A stretch of DNA of 64,000 bases, taken from positions 9,910,635 through 9,974,634 of the forward strand of contig NC_087079.1 in the NCBI RefSeq assembly GCF_026151205.1, written 5' to 3'. This DNA is from Bolinopsis microptera (Eukaryota > Ctenophora > Tentaculata > Lobata > Bolinopsidae). Below the pieces are notes generated by a model. The model had not been told where the DNA came from, searched no databases, and was given only the letters and a program-made list of their open reading frames with translations. Shown here piece after piece: positions 52,367 through 64,000 of this stretch; positions within the stretch are counted from its first letter, which is position 1; each line of letters starts with the position of its first letter. Position numbers and translations under genes: made by a program.

Positions 52367-54396
52367 TTAATTGTGTTTTAAACATGACAGGGACGAACAA
52401 GTTCGGACCTTGACCATGAAGACGATACCGACTGTAGGACCTGGCGGGAGTTTCAGCTCGTTCATAAGCTCGTCCAATTCTCCGTTACAGATGAAGTCTT
52501 TTCCTTCCGCGACAAGCTGAGACGAAAAAAGGTTAGACTTCAATCAGAATTGAGCTAATTTTCAATTTAATGTCCAAGTGATGTTTATTATAATAGAGTA
52601 TAATCAAATTTTATACGGCAAAACACAATAAAAAATTGTAAACAAAATTACTCAACGATCGCTTTAAGTTTAAGGTAACTCACCGCTCCTGTGACATCTT
52701 CTGTAGTTGAAGAAGGATCCTTCAATACTTCTGCTAAATGTTTAAAACATGTAAAGGACGAACAAGTTCGGACCTTGACCATGTAGACGATACCGACTGT
52801 AGGACCTGGCGGGAGTTTCAGCTCGTTCATAAGCTTGTCTAATTCTCCGTTACAGATGAAGTCTTTTCCTTCCGCGACAAGCTGAGACGAAAAAAGGTTA
52901 GACTAGATCCTTCAATCAGTTAATTTCCATGACCAATTTTATGTTCAAGTGCAATGTTTAATAGAATAGAGTAGAATCAAATGTTATACGCGGCAAAACA
53001 CAATTTGTTGATCGCTTTAAGGTAACTGAAACTCACCGCTCCTGTGATATCGTCTGTAGTTGAAGAAGGATCCTTCAATACTTCTGCTAAATGTTTTTCA
53101 GAAATGCTGAAGACAGACATTTTAGTTGCAAAATCTGTCAGCTATCATGTATCAGAATTTCAATTTCTTTAATTCTAAGATTCTTTAAACATTATTAGCA
53201 AGATTTTCCTCAGCGATAAACTTTCGCCGAGGAAAAAATGTTATAAATTTAGTACAACTACAATGAAGTTGGTGACCGAGTGTGCACCTGTGCTTACAGG
53301 AGGATGAACAAGTCTGAATCTTGACCATGAAGACGACCCCTACAGTGGGACCAGGGTGCAGGTTCAGTTCAAGCATCAGCCTGTCCAACTCTCCGTTGCA
53401 TATGAAGTCTTTTCCTTCTGCTTGGAGCTGAAGCGATTGAATAATTATTAAAGTTAAGTTACTATAGAAGTGAAATTTTAATTTGAGGCAGGGAATTGAG
53501 ACTTGAGACTAAATTACATAAACAGTTCACTAACTGCTCCAATTATATCCTCTTGAGTTGAAGATGGGTCTTTTAATACGTCTGCTATGTCTCTCTGTGA
53601 TAATCTGAAGAGTAAAGATTTCAATTAGTGAACGCAATAGACTAGTAGAGGAGCATTATCACTTTTATGAGTTATAGTCACTACTCCGCCAAAGCAACGC
53701 GTGACTACTCCGCCATTAAGCAACACGTCACTACTCCGCCAAAGCAACGCGTCACTACTCCGCCATTAAGCAACACGTCACTACTCCGCCATTAAGCAAC
53801 ACGTCACTACTCCGCCAAAGCAACACGTGGCTACTCCGCCATTAAGCAACACGTGACTACTCCGCCAAAGCAACGCGTGACTACTCCGCCATTAAGCAAC
53901 ACGTCACTACTCCGCCATTAAGCAACACGTCACTACTCCGCCATTAAGCAACACGTCACTACTCCGCCAAAGCAACACGTGACTACTCCGCCATTAAGCA
54001 ACACGTGACTACTCCGCCAAAGCAACGCGTGACTACTCCGCCATTAAGCAACGCGTGACTACTCCGCCATTAAGCAACGCGTGACTACTCCGCCAAAGTA
54101 ACGCGTGACTACTCCGCCAAAGCAACGCGTGACTACTCCGCCAAAGCAACGCGTGACTACTCCGCCAAAGCAACGCGTGACTACTCCGCCAAAGCAACGC
54201 GTGACTACTCCGCCAAAGCAACGCGTGACTACTCCGCCAAAGCAACGCGTGACTACTCCGCCATTAAGCAACACGTGACTATTTGGGATACAGTTTACAC
54301 ATGTTCTTCCTAAGATAGCCAATATGAATACGGCAATACTTACGGGCCTGACGCGACGAAAGCGATGATCGCAAAAATCACAACAAAAGCCTTCAT
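52367..54396 (-). CDS. Small secreted protein locus with three tandem module copies
   Basis: A family I do not recognise. Exon 1 (54344-54396) encodes a signal peptide, MKAFVVIFAIIAFVASG. Exon 2 (53535-53604) joins in phase and gives RDIADVLKDPSSTQEDIIGA. Exon 3 (53185-53430) gives LQAEGKDFICNGELDRLMLE, PGPTVGVVFMVKIQTC and a cysteine-rich tail ending at 53185. Further along the minus strand the module recurs: HLAEVLKDPSSTTDDITGA (about 53040-53112), EGKDFICNGELDKLMNELKL plus a fused HLAEVLKDPSSTTEDVTGA (52672-52880), and EGKDFICNGELDELMNELKL ending CSSLSCLKHN with a stop at 52367-52369. The later copies lack their own signal exon. They may be alternative 3' exons, an unfinished gene duplication, or pseudo-copies. 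The product is likely an extracellular small protein with a few cysteines. Confidence 0.6.
53678..54285. repeat. 25-28-bp minisatellite in the signal-exon intron
   Basis: Tandem units alternate between CACTACTCCGCCAAAGCAACGCGTGA-like and ATTAAGCAACACGTCA-like types. The array lies wholly between exons 1 and 2 of the secreted-protein gene. The last nine or so copies (about 54095-54255) are homogeneous, while the earlier part alternates. Each unit carries a CACGTG/ACGCGT-like core. Confidence 0.92.
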
Positions 54397-54399
54397 ATT

Positions 54400-56336
54400 A
54401 CAACTGAAGAAGAGAACGATTTAGACGAAGTAAAAATGGTAACTTCCTAGAAAATGTTAGTTGATAACTGACCCTAGCCTCGGACCGTTCCTCTTTTTAA
54501 GGGATTTGGATGGTAGCCAGAAGGTTCTAAATCATTTACCATACCAAATTAAATGTAATAGTAAAGTCAGACACCGGTCTTACTAAAGTCAGACCGGTGT
54601 AGCTGACTCTGCACCTGTGCTTATGGATGATCCGATGATTAAATCTTGTAATTAGTTTAACTTCAAGATTTGATTTTATTGTTCAGATCTTAGCAATTAA
54701 ATTTAATCCTTTGAAATTTCCTTAATTCTGCGGAATTGAAAATGGACATTTTGAGCTGAGAACATTTAATAGAAATGTAACCTGAAGTATTTAAATTTCA
54801 TTTGTTAAAACATGATCAATAATGAGAGATAAAAATTATCTCCCGGCCTGCAAACATTTAATTGACTAAAGGAAATTTCATAAAATATGTTAAATCATTC
54901 TAGAAAAAACCAAAGACATCTGTGTATATTGTAAAACGGTGAATTTTAATAGTTGCATTAGCATTATACGCATGGTTACTGTGTCATGAGGTCACAGTAG
55001 ACATGTGCACTAGTGCTAATTCAACTACGTGACAACCTGGTTACCATGACAAACAGGTTATTAGGGATCACGTGTTGAGGCTGGAACTGGCAGTGTCACT
55101 TCTGAAGCTGAGATGTTGCTCCACTGTAACGATCGCCTGATTTTGATCAGAGGTTGTGCAACAATTTTAGACTATGTGCTTAGTGTATCCGTAGATACAT
55201 GACAGCAGTATTATGGGGTAAAACTAAAAACCATATATTTTACAACTGACCGCTTGGTCACTCAACACATCGCATAGTGGACATAACCACACACAATCTC
55301 AGCCTGGCAACATCTAAGACTAAGAGTAAGGGGACGTACATTACCAATCTGGGAGCTGTTAATTAAACATATATAATATTGGGGTACTATTCAATTTGAC
55401 GGAAACATTTCCAATAATAAATACAACTTGAGTTCCTCTAGTCTGTATGCTATCCTCCATTTCCTCAAATTACCCTTTGATAATCCCAGTAAGTAGGAGA
55501 TTTCATATTACCAATATGTTATTACTATTAGCTATAAAACATGCTGTCGGAATGTAAGCCATTCTTGCATATTTCCCCGAAAAGCTTCAAATGATTGCAA
55601 ATAGATGTTATAAATTCATAAATTGCCTTCTTTTTTAATCCAAACCTCTATAAAACTGACAAAATTACATATTTTCAGATACCCCTTATCATTACTGACT
55701 AAGCGTCAATCTGAATCCCCAACCACGATGAAATGTCACCACACACCATGGGTACGTTGCTTGTGTTCAAGACACAACCGAGTAGAGCAACTGATAATGT
55801 TTACTGAATCTTGAGGTTGGTTTACACTTTACTGTACGTACACTAATGTTAACTCTGCTGCTGGAATGTTGTGTTCCACTCTCACTTACTTTACATACTT
55901 TTTATTGCTATATCATTTTTATCAGGTTTATTTGCTATTATGTCCCTGCGATAAGGTTTATTTGCCGTCATTTTTGCTCAACTTTTCTATATATTTGTCA
56001 TGGTTTGAACATCGCCTTCCTAAGTTCAGTTTTGTTTTGTTTTCTTTCTTTTCTGCTACTTCAACCTTTGTTCAGGATACAGGCAATGGCCAATGGGAAT
56101 ATTATGTAATTAAATGTGGAGAATAAAATAGGAATCAATCAAACTGCAGGACAAATCTTTCCGCACCTCTTGAAGAATAAACAAGTCAGCTGTGAAATAA
56201 GGTTAACAGCGGACTCCAGAAAACTATTGGTTTTACCTTCCTCCTCATTGAAAGAATAACTCTTGATCTAACTGAAAGTTCGTGATCTGACTAAATTATC
56301 GTGATCTGATCAACAGTCACGTGACCTCACCCGAAG
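54400..56336. other. Intergenic between divergent genes, no gene recognised
   Basis: About 1.9 kb separate the secreted-protein locus (-) and the SLC6-like gene (+), so it should contain both promoters. The longer open frames (for example 55846-56126) are low-complexity and T-rich and look like chance. A short mirrored stretch TACACCGGTCT / AGACCGGTGTA sits near 54570-54602. Confidence 0.4.
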
Positions 56337-59300
56337 ATGTGGTTATGGGGTACGACTATCGACCGGGCGGTCAGTGCTGCCTCTCAAGGCTCCATGTACG
56401 CCAAGTTTGAGGAGTCCGAGAAGGAGAAAGCCGCCAAACCTAAGCCAAGTCCGTGGGTAACCATTGGTAATGTAGCCGCTGAAGTTCCCATGAGTTCTGC
56501 AGGTAAGTTCGACCCGATACAATCTTATAAAATCATAATTATTCCCGTCATTCAATTTTTTGAAAGGTGAGATAAGATGCGTCTCCCTCGTTGAAATACA
56601 GTGGGTGACTGTTACCGAGTTATTGAATAATTGGCGTTCTTTCTTCAATTTGTTATCTATGATTTGCAGGGTTTCAAATCTGTCTGGTCCACAAATTATT
56701 GATTATATTTGACATAATAAGGGTAATTGATGCACATTTGTTCGGCCCAGACTTCAGCTGTTGCTCTTATGTTGTAACTTTATAAGATTAGGAAGTGGTC
56801 GAACAAATCAATGATGTTATAATTTGATGATCGCAGCTGTTGTCATTGGAAACTGCAAAATGTGGAAATTATAATGATTATTAAAGTAGTCATCAGTCGA
56901 GTCGTCCAACATCAACTTGAACACTTATTGGCCCACAATTTACATGAACATCTATTTACTATCACTAACCTGTTAAAAAGAGACAAAACTTCTCGAGGTA
57001 TAATCCTTTCATCATCGAATATATGAACGATGTTTGAAACACCACCCTCAGCCCCTCCAGGCTCCAACCCCTCCCTTAACCCCCTCGGCCCTTACCTCCC
57101 ACTCCCTTTCCCAGTAACCCCTCCTTCTACCCCTATCTCGCCCCTCCTCAGTGAGTCCTCCTCCTCCTCTCTTGATCCTCGCCCTCAACATCTCTCAATA
57201 CCCCAGGTTTGCCTGTCACTGGAGCAGCTGCAAATGCGGAAGGAATACCGGGGTTCGACTTCGACGTCATGACTCAAAAACCATTCAGAAGAAACGATCT
57301 CGTAGACGATGATAAGGAAAAGAAAATATCTGAGGTTCGACCAATCTTAATATCTTGATTTGTGCACTTTCTATCTACCGCTTGAAACTCCTTTTTACAA
57401 GATTCTTAACGAATTTAATAGCGATTTATCTGATCAATAGCCAACTGTTTAGGATAGGCCAATGTGGACGAATCGTCTGGAGTTTATTTTGGCATCAATG
57501 GCTGCTATTTGGGGTATAGGAAACATGGGCAGCTTTATATACGCTATGCAGGAATTCGGAGGAGGTACTTACGTAGCTATAACTGCGTTTCACGTGCTTT
57601 TCTCATAATTTTCAACTGTTCAAATGTACTGAATTAAATTGCTAGCTGCAAATAATTTTGAAACATGGCTGTGAAAATATTGCCTCTTAAAGGACCAGTT
57701 AACTGAAAAAAAAGTTATCCTCATATTTTGACAGATTGTGACAAATAGCAAACTAAGCAACGAGTCGAAATTCCTAAAATCTCTAACTGCTCTCTAACGC
57801 GTGTAAATAGCGTTTGTATTATTTTGGCGATGACGTCATAAAGTCCCTTGCGCGCGCAGAAGAGCTCGTGAGACTGTATTTTACAGGTAGAAAATGGACA
57901 TAATACAATCTTTTCCCCCGAATAACTCGAAAAGTAAGTAATTTAGGGTACATGTTGCTTCATAAGTTGTATATAAACATGGCCATTCTGCACAATTTGC
58001 GCACATTTAACAAATTTTCAGGCCTTCATAGCCCAATTTACCAGATACCCATATGTTTTGCATGATTTCTGGAACCGAAAATCAGTTTTTCGCCAATAAC
58101 TGAAAAAGTAAGCACTTTAAGGCATATGTTTGTTCGTAAGTCATATATTAATATGCTAATTGCGGTTCTTTTGCACCCTGTCTCAAGACTCTATCACGAT
58201 CCTATCGAAAATGGGCTCAGCACCACGCCCAAAATGGTTTTTGGCGAATTTCTCGAAAAGTAAGGATTTTAGGCCATGTGTTGCTCAATAACTCCTATAT
58301 AAACATGCATATGCGGCTTCGTTTAAGCCTATTTTGAAGTCTCTACGACCTTCAGAAGCAAGGGGTCGGTTACGTTATTGGGTCAATATGGGCGTGGCCC
58401 TCCTGGGTTTTCTCCACGGTAAAAAAATGTCTCCAAACGAAAATCGTTTATTCATAACTTCGGGAAGGTTTGTGCAAAGTTTCGTGAGTATTTGAACATT
58501 TGCAGGTTCATTTCCATAAATGTCTATAAATGACTACACAACTTTAGAGTTAACTTTAGAGAAACTCATAAGTCATTTATCCTTTTATCTCAAATTAAGC
58601 TGTTAGTGTCCATGATCAACCTGTGGCGACAATGTTTTACGTGAAATGTAAAAATCAGGAGTAATATAAAAAGTGTATTTTTAGATTAAAGTGCTAGCTC
58701 ATAGTTTTAGAATTGTATAGATTAACGTTGGTCGTTTACATCTAACAATCGATCGTGCCGTAATATATGGCCAGAGAATAATAGGGTCTTGGAAATTCTA
58801 TAGTTGTTCAGTGGGTCGATTGACTGAACACGTTTGCACTTGGTATTCAAACTTACCAGTAGTTTATTTATGTTATGTACCGATGATAATGCAATTAGGA
58901 TAACAACTAGGTAAGCCGTAAGTCTAATTCAAAACACACCTCACACCGTACACTCCAATCAGTATTACTATTTGGTAGACCGGGTATTTTGGCGGGAATT
59001 CTGTTCCCACGGCACTGTTCTGATAGAAGCTACTTCTATTAATGGTCCCAGAGGAACGGCCGTAAAGTAGCCAGACTTCTTGTCTCCTGTACTGGCTTAC
59101 ACATGCGGATTAAAATAAGAAATTTCGCTATGCTATAAATATAATTGCTCTCGGAATTGAACAAACTCCTACTTATCTGGATCCTTTCTAAATTCGTTAG
59201 AGTTTCATGGACTGGGGAAAAATAATCGGTACAGTCCCCCTGCTTGTGTAATTAAGCAATGAAAACAATCCAAAATTATCACATATGACATAAGTTGTAA

Positions 59301-62300
59301 TAGCAGAAACTTTCTAACCGTACATTCACCCGCCACTGTTCAAGAACCTATATCACTGTTTAAAATCATGACGTGAGCACTGTACATCCAATCAACTATT
59401 CCTTTAGTTAGGATGATAGCCAAAACTATAAGGATTTTGGAGAACTAGGGTAATAGTCATAATTCTAAAATTTGAGAGAGTTACACGTGTTTTATTGACG
59501 ATGATAAACATTTGCAATGTATTAAACGCTATGCAAGCGCGCACTGAGGGACTTTATGACGTCACGATCAGGCCACAGCTTATTATTGCAATAACACGCG
59601 TTACACGTACGCTAGAGAGTTGGTTCTTTCGGCGATACGATTCTTTACCAGTTTGTCACAGCTGATTTAAATCTTAGCCAAATTGGAGACTACAAATTTT
59701 TCAGTTAACTGGTCCTTTAAATATGTTATTGTTAATAATTTATAAACATATTCGAGAATAATCATCGTTACTTTTCAGGAGCGTTTTTGATCCCCTACTT
59801 TATATTCTACATGATGTTTTCTCTCCCTACCCTAATCATGGAGATGTTAATTGGTCAGGTGTACCGCAGGGGAGTGATTGTTACCATGGAGCGGATACAC
59901 AAGTACTTCTCTGGCGTCGGAAAATGTTTGTGAATATCATTTATTTGGGGAATTATTTCACAGTCTTGATTATTAATGTTAAAAGCGAAAATTGATCGGC
60001 TTCAATAGATTATGACAATTAATTCAAAATCGTTGTCTTACAATCATTAATCTCTTCATGTGGCCCCCTCGTGAGCTAGATATTTTTGATACCTGGAGGT
60101 TTATAACCATATTTTGAACAGCCATTGCCATCCGAAAAATCGAATGCCAGCAACATATAAACTACTTATCACGTGAAGCCCTCGCCATTTTGAAAGGCTA
60201 GTTTTCAAATAACCACTAACCACCAGTAACCACTAACCACCTCTCAGCTATACTGTTTGTCACGATAATCTACAACATCTACTTTAACACCACCACCGCT
60301 TGGACCCTCTACTTCGCCTTTAAGGGTATGTGGGCAGCTATAGATGTTAGTGGAAGCTACCCGGGACATGGTACTTGCGAGGAGAAGGGCTGGACTGGTA
60401 GTGAGCTCAGTTGCTGCAAGGTTTTTGTTTTAATTGAAGTCGAAGAGACACATTTTTGTCATGTTGCAATATTTTGTATCTGTTTGACTGCTTGAAAGTC
60501 TAACAAGAACTTTACAAGAAAAATATATGTAATGTCCGAAATTTTGTATAGAACCTTTATTAACAAGATAATTTTCAGAGTTCAAATACTTTATTCCACT
60601 GGTATTATGAGTTCCTGCACATATCAAAGGGACCCTTGGACCTTGGGGATTTTAAATGGTATACGACGTATGACAAGTTTTGGCCATTTATCGTCATCAT
60701 CTTCGCTTGGTTCCTCATTGGAGCCTTCATGTGTAGTGGACTCTGGGTGAAAGGAAAGGTAAGCAGTCAATAAGTTTAAGATTCTGTAGGTAATATAACG
60801 CTGTGACTTATAGTTATAGTTACTGAATTATAGTTATAGTATACTGTTATAGTTATAGAAAAACTTTTCTTTTCATAACAACTGTACTCGCGCGTTTCTC
60901 TTTAATTCATTTCCATAATCAATAACTTAAAACTTAGTTAGAATATGTCGTTTTTAAAGTTAAGTTGCAAGTTTCATCCCTGACTCTTCACCAGTTCCCT
61001 TACATCTCTCTGGTAATACCTCTGGTGGTGTTCCTGGGACTGTTTGCTAAGTCCCTCGCCACCTGGAACCTTGATGCCAATAATGTAGACGAGCCTGTTG
61101 CAAAGTTACTGGAGATATTTCAACCAGATGTAAGTTAACACAAGTCTGGAATTTTTAGCCGGGTTAGTTTGATTAGATGTCACCTAACATTTTATTTTGG
61201 TTGTTTCCCTTGACATTTTGCAAAGCCTGTAGCTACCCTAAAGTAGCTCACTATATCCCCTCCAGTTTGCCAAGTTACTGGACGCTTCAACGTGGATGAA
61301 CGCCGCGACCCAGGCGTTCCGTGTGTCCCTGTGTGGTCTGGGCGTGTTCAGTACTTACTCTGGGTACGCTAATCCTCAATACAACCTCGTTAAGGATGGC
61401 ATCCTCATATCAGTTTGGGGTAAGAGTTTTTTTGGTTTATCACTTAATTTCTATAAGCAAATTTATTGTGATCTTATCAATTTAATGATAATCTTGATGA
61501 TTGCGAGGAAAAGGGTTGCCAGGTGTGCCCATCGGCGTCTCGCTGAAAAAAAATTGTTAAAAGAACCGGCTCCGGTTCCAAAATTCGGGCCGGCTGAAAA
61601 AAGTTCATCCGGTCGGTTGTTTCCATCCAAGATTTAACTCTCTTCTCCCTAGGAATGTTGGCTCCCCTTGTGACCACCCTCCTCCTTATCCCTGTTGCTA
61701 GTTACTACACTGTCGCCGACGATTTGAAGTCCCTTAAAGAGGTTACTTTTATTAGTTTTATAACTTTGATAAAATTGTAGTGGAATGTAGTAAATTTAAT
61801 TTGTCGTTAAATGTTCATACATAATAAGGTTTTATTAGGTTTTATTTATTGAGGTTTATCTTAAGTTTTAATGATTTTTTCAGTTGCCGACAGATTTCAG
61901 TTTGGTATTCGTGATCATACCCACTGTTATTCAAAATCTGGAGGACGAAGTCACTGGAAAAACCTTCGGCAGCGTAAGTTTTCATTATCACCAAAATTAG
62001 TATATTTATCCGAAAATTCAAAGATCTCTTTGTCTGTATTCCCTTGCTCTAGTCGAAGATTTGAAAAAGATAAACCGAGAATTATATGATTTGTCCTGCA
62101 GATAGCGGTTGCAGTATACTTTGTGACCCTGTTGACACTGACTATGGTCACTGCTCTTGCTATTGGTGAAGTAGTTCTAACCACCCTGATGGATATTGAG
62201 TTCCCCAACAAGTTCTTCCCTTACGAGATACCAGCTAAACGTATCACCCTTTCAAGTGAGCAACACTAGACTCTCTAAACTCTGACTAACAAACTTTACA

Positions 62301-64000
62301 CCGTTTATGAAAATCCTTAATTCGTCATGAAACTGATTTTCAACACTACTCGCACTGTATAGTAGAAAATGATCTTACGTAAAGTGCTCGTGTTCAAAAT
62401 AACTGTGATCAGTGATACGACTGATCTTGTCTAGATTCGGGGAGAAGTTTCTATGATAAAAACTTGAATCTGTGTTTTAATGCCCCTTTACTTTCAGTTG
62501 TGTATTCCGTGCTGTCCTGTATTATCGGACTACTGTTTGGGCTACAGAACGGAGCCTATCTGTTTGAAGTTCTGGATCAGGTTATCTACCCCATACCTTC
62601 CATGTTCATAGCCTGTGCAGAGGTCTTCGCTATTGCCTGGATTTACAGTATATACAGGTATTACACTGGAGAGAGTGTAATGATTTTTTGGAGTTCCGAG
62701 TCCTAATTCCTAAATGATCGTGAAATGGTCGTTATGTTATGGAATTTGCGTGAAATGTAAAGTAGTAGACATTGACGGTATATCAACTGATACAGTTTGA
62801 TAAAGTAACGTGTGACACTGTTCCATGGATCACCTCCCCATCAAAACCCAACATTTAACAAAATTATTCAAAATCTCAATAAATTATCTTTTCCTCCAGG
62901 TTTAATGACGATGTTTGGTTAAAGTGTGGTTATCAGATACCCATTCTGTGGCAACAATACTTCTCCTGGGTGCTTCCTCCAGGACTTTTTGCTACCTTTA
63001 TATCAGAAGTGTATCTACAGGTCGGTACTGAATTTATTTGTGGGGAGCACCTTTTCCTACATTAGTCCCAGTGTTTTTGCTCGTTCCGCGATCTCAATTA
63101 TTTTATGAGATTGAGAGAGAGGGGTGGGGAGGAGAGAAATATAGGTCCTCTTATTTTTCACTTTTTTGTGATAACTAAACACCCTCAGTTTAACAAGAGT
63201 ATAGTATATCCGGAGTATACTACCGGCAATGGTACCCAGGTAACGTTGAAACTTAAGTCAACCAAAATAAATAATTTTTGTCTCTTTCAAAAAAAGGCTT
63301 TTTTTATAGAACTTGAGGATACCCCCTATCCTGATTGGTGAAATATTTTCCTAAATAAATTCAGTAAAAACAATACTCACACAATTGCAGAGTAAACAGT
63401 TTGTTAACTACGGTTATCCCGCACTGGTTGACTGCAATGTTTCTCCGGTAAGTTACAGCTGTTATAGACATATTATGTTCTTTTTGTGATCATCATGAAT
63501 TGTTTCAGCTGCTGATACTCTGGTATTATCATAACTTACATATTCGAATTTTGGAATCGTTTTAGACAAAATGGAAGCAAAACTCATAGTCATAATGATA
63601 TCCTTGTTTCGTGTCACTCTAAATTATACAAAATATACCTTTCCTCCAGGATTTCAGACAGCGAACAGAATGGCCTGCTTTCATCCTCTTCATACAATGG
63701 GCCCTCATTATATTCTGCGCCTTGTGGCCGATATGGTCCAGTCTGACATACAATGCTCAAACGAGGGAAAATTGGAGGGTCTACAAACACAAGTAATGAT
63801 TTCAGTAGGAGAGGGAAAGGGGGTCATACAGTCATTGTTGTTAATGTTCGACAATTGTACAGGAGATTATAGCTTTTTATTTGTAGAACATTTTATATGA
63901 CTGCGTATTCTTTACAACATTTCGACATTCGAGAATTCACAAATTTCCCAAGTTTTTCATTGGGAAATTCATTTATTAGATTTAGGTTGCAACAACGAAA
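56337..64000 (+). CDS. SLC6-like sodium-coupled transporter, 3' end beyond window
   Basis: Multi-pass plasma-membrane transporter of the SLC6/neurotransmitter-sodium-symporter type. Sixteen exons in phase: 56337-56502, 57207-57334, 57453-57564, 59779-59925, 60248-60420, 60579-60758, 60995-61129, 61266-61419, 61653-61741, 61884-61973, 62102-62255, 62498-62657, 62900-63020, 63189-63239, 63391-63447, 63650-63792; at least one more is expected beyond 64000. A long cytosolic N terminus precedes TM1 (LEFILASMAAIWGIGNMGSF), then GGGAFLIPYFIFYMMFSLPT and LIMEMLIGQVYRRG, which are hallmark SLC6 signatures. The cysteines of the second extracellular loop appear in HGTCEEKGW and ELSCCK. TM6-like SLCGLGVFSTYSGYANP and TM8-10 follow. 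Where most family members have NxWRFPY in TM1, this protein has NMGSFIY, so the gate Arg is absent. The substrate cannot be assigned, and transport or sodium coupling may be altered. The intron at 57565-59778 carries a 2-kb transposon. Confidence 0.87.
57691..59716. mobile_element. 2.0-kb TTAA-flanked inverted-repeat element (Kolobok/piggyBac-type)
   Basis: Termini are a 20-bp perfect inverted repeat, AGGACCAGTTAACTGAAAAA. The tetranucleotide TTAA lies on both sides (57687-57690 and 59717-59720), the target used by piggyBac and Kolobok transposases. Subterminal GACGTCATAAAGTCCCTTGC and its inverse GGGACTTTATGACGTCA lie at about 57830-57850 and 59545-59562. Repeated phrases (CTCGAAAAGTAAG; TAGGCCATGTGTTGCT-like) occur in the left half. 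No transposase is found. Confidence 0.85.

Noticed and set aside
53678-54285. Regularly spaced repeats that could suggest a CRISPR array
   Set aside because: Units are contiguous tandem repeats without unique spacers, and the setting is an animal intron.

Overview
The window is nuclear DNA from an animal. Genes are split by GT-AG introns of about 50 bp to 7 kb, the products are typical animal families, and the space between is crowded with transposon remnants, satellites and minisatellites. The species cannot be fixed. The AT-rich sequence, a divergent soluble guanylate cyclase and retroelement open frames of a type I associate with cnidarians suggest a marine invertebrate, possibly non-bilaterian; this is a weak inference.

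Layout. 1399-6535 (+): a 15-exon soluble guanylate cyclase with an HNOB domain that appears to have lost its heme ligand, but with a complete cyclase site. 6.5-20 kb: a repeat district with a decayed LINE (7.6-8.3 kb), a non-autonomous hAT-type element with an exact 8-bp target duplication, a 2.4-kb element with a 9-bp duplication, a LINE reverse transcriptase (12.7-14.6 kb), and pieces of two further retroelements (15.7-19.5 kb). 20494-21291 (+): a five-finger C2H2 zinc-finger gene. 22.6-23.9 kb (-): another LINE. 24.2-28.3 kb: a 337-bp satellite in two head-to-head blocks.

28993-51550 (+): DNA topoisomerase II in 27 exons. Its introns host other genes: an intronless ENPP-type phosphodiesterase (-), an acyltransferase-3-like gene (-) that looks broken and is split by a 3.2-kb foldback element, an intronless class A GPCR (-), and a tRNA-Leu-like sequence inside the inverted repeat of a small TA-flanked element. 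52367-54396 (-): a small secreted-protein locus with three copies of a module, interrupted by a 25-28-bp minisatellite. 56337 to beyond the right edge (+): an SLC6-like transporter with an unusual first transmembrane segment.

The host genes do not form an operon or one pathway. What unites the region is its architecture: a large housekeeping gene acting as host for nested antisense genes, and many DNA transposons whose boundaries can be read exactly from terminal inverted repeats and target duplications. Exon boundaries were read by eye from splice signals, phase and family similarity; no alignment was run.
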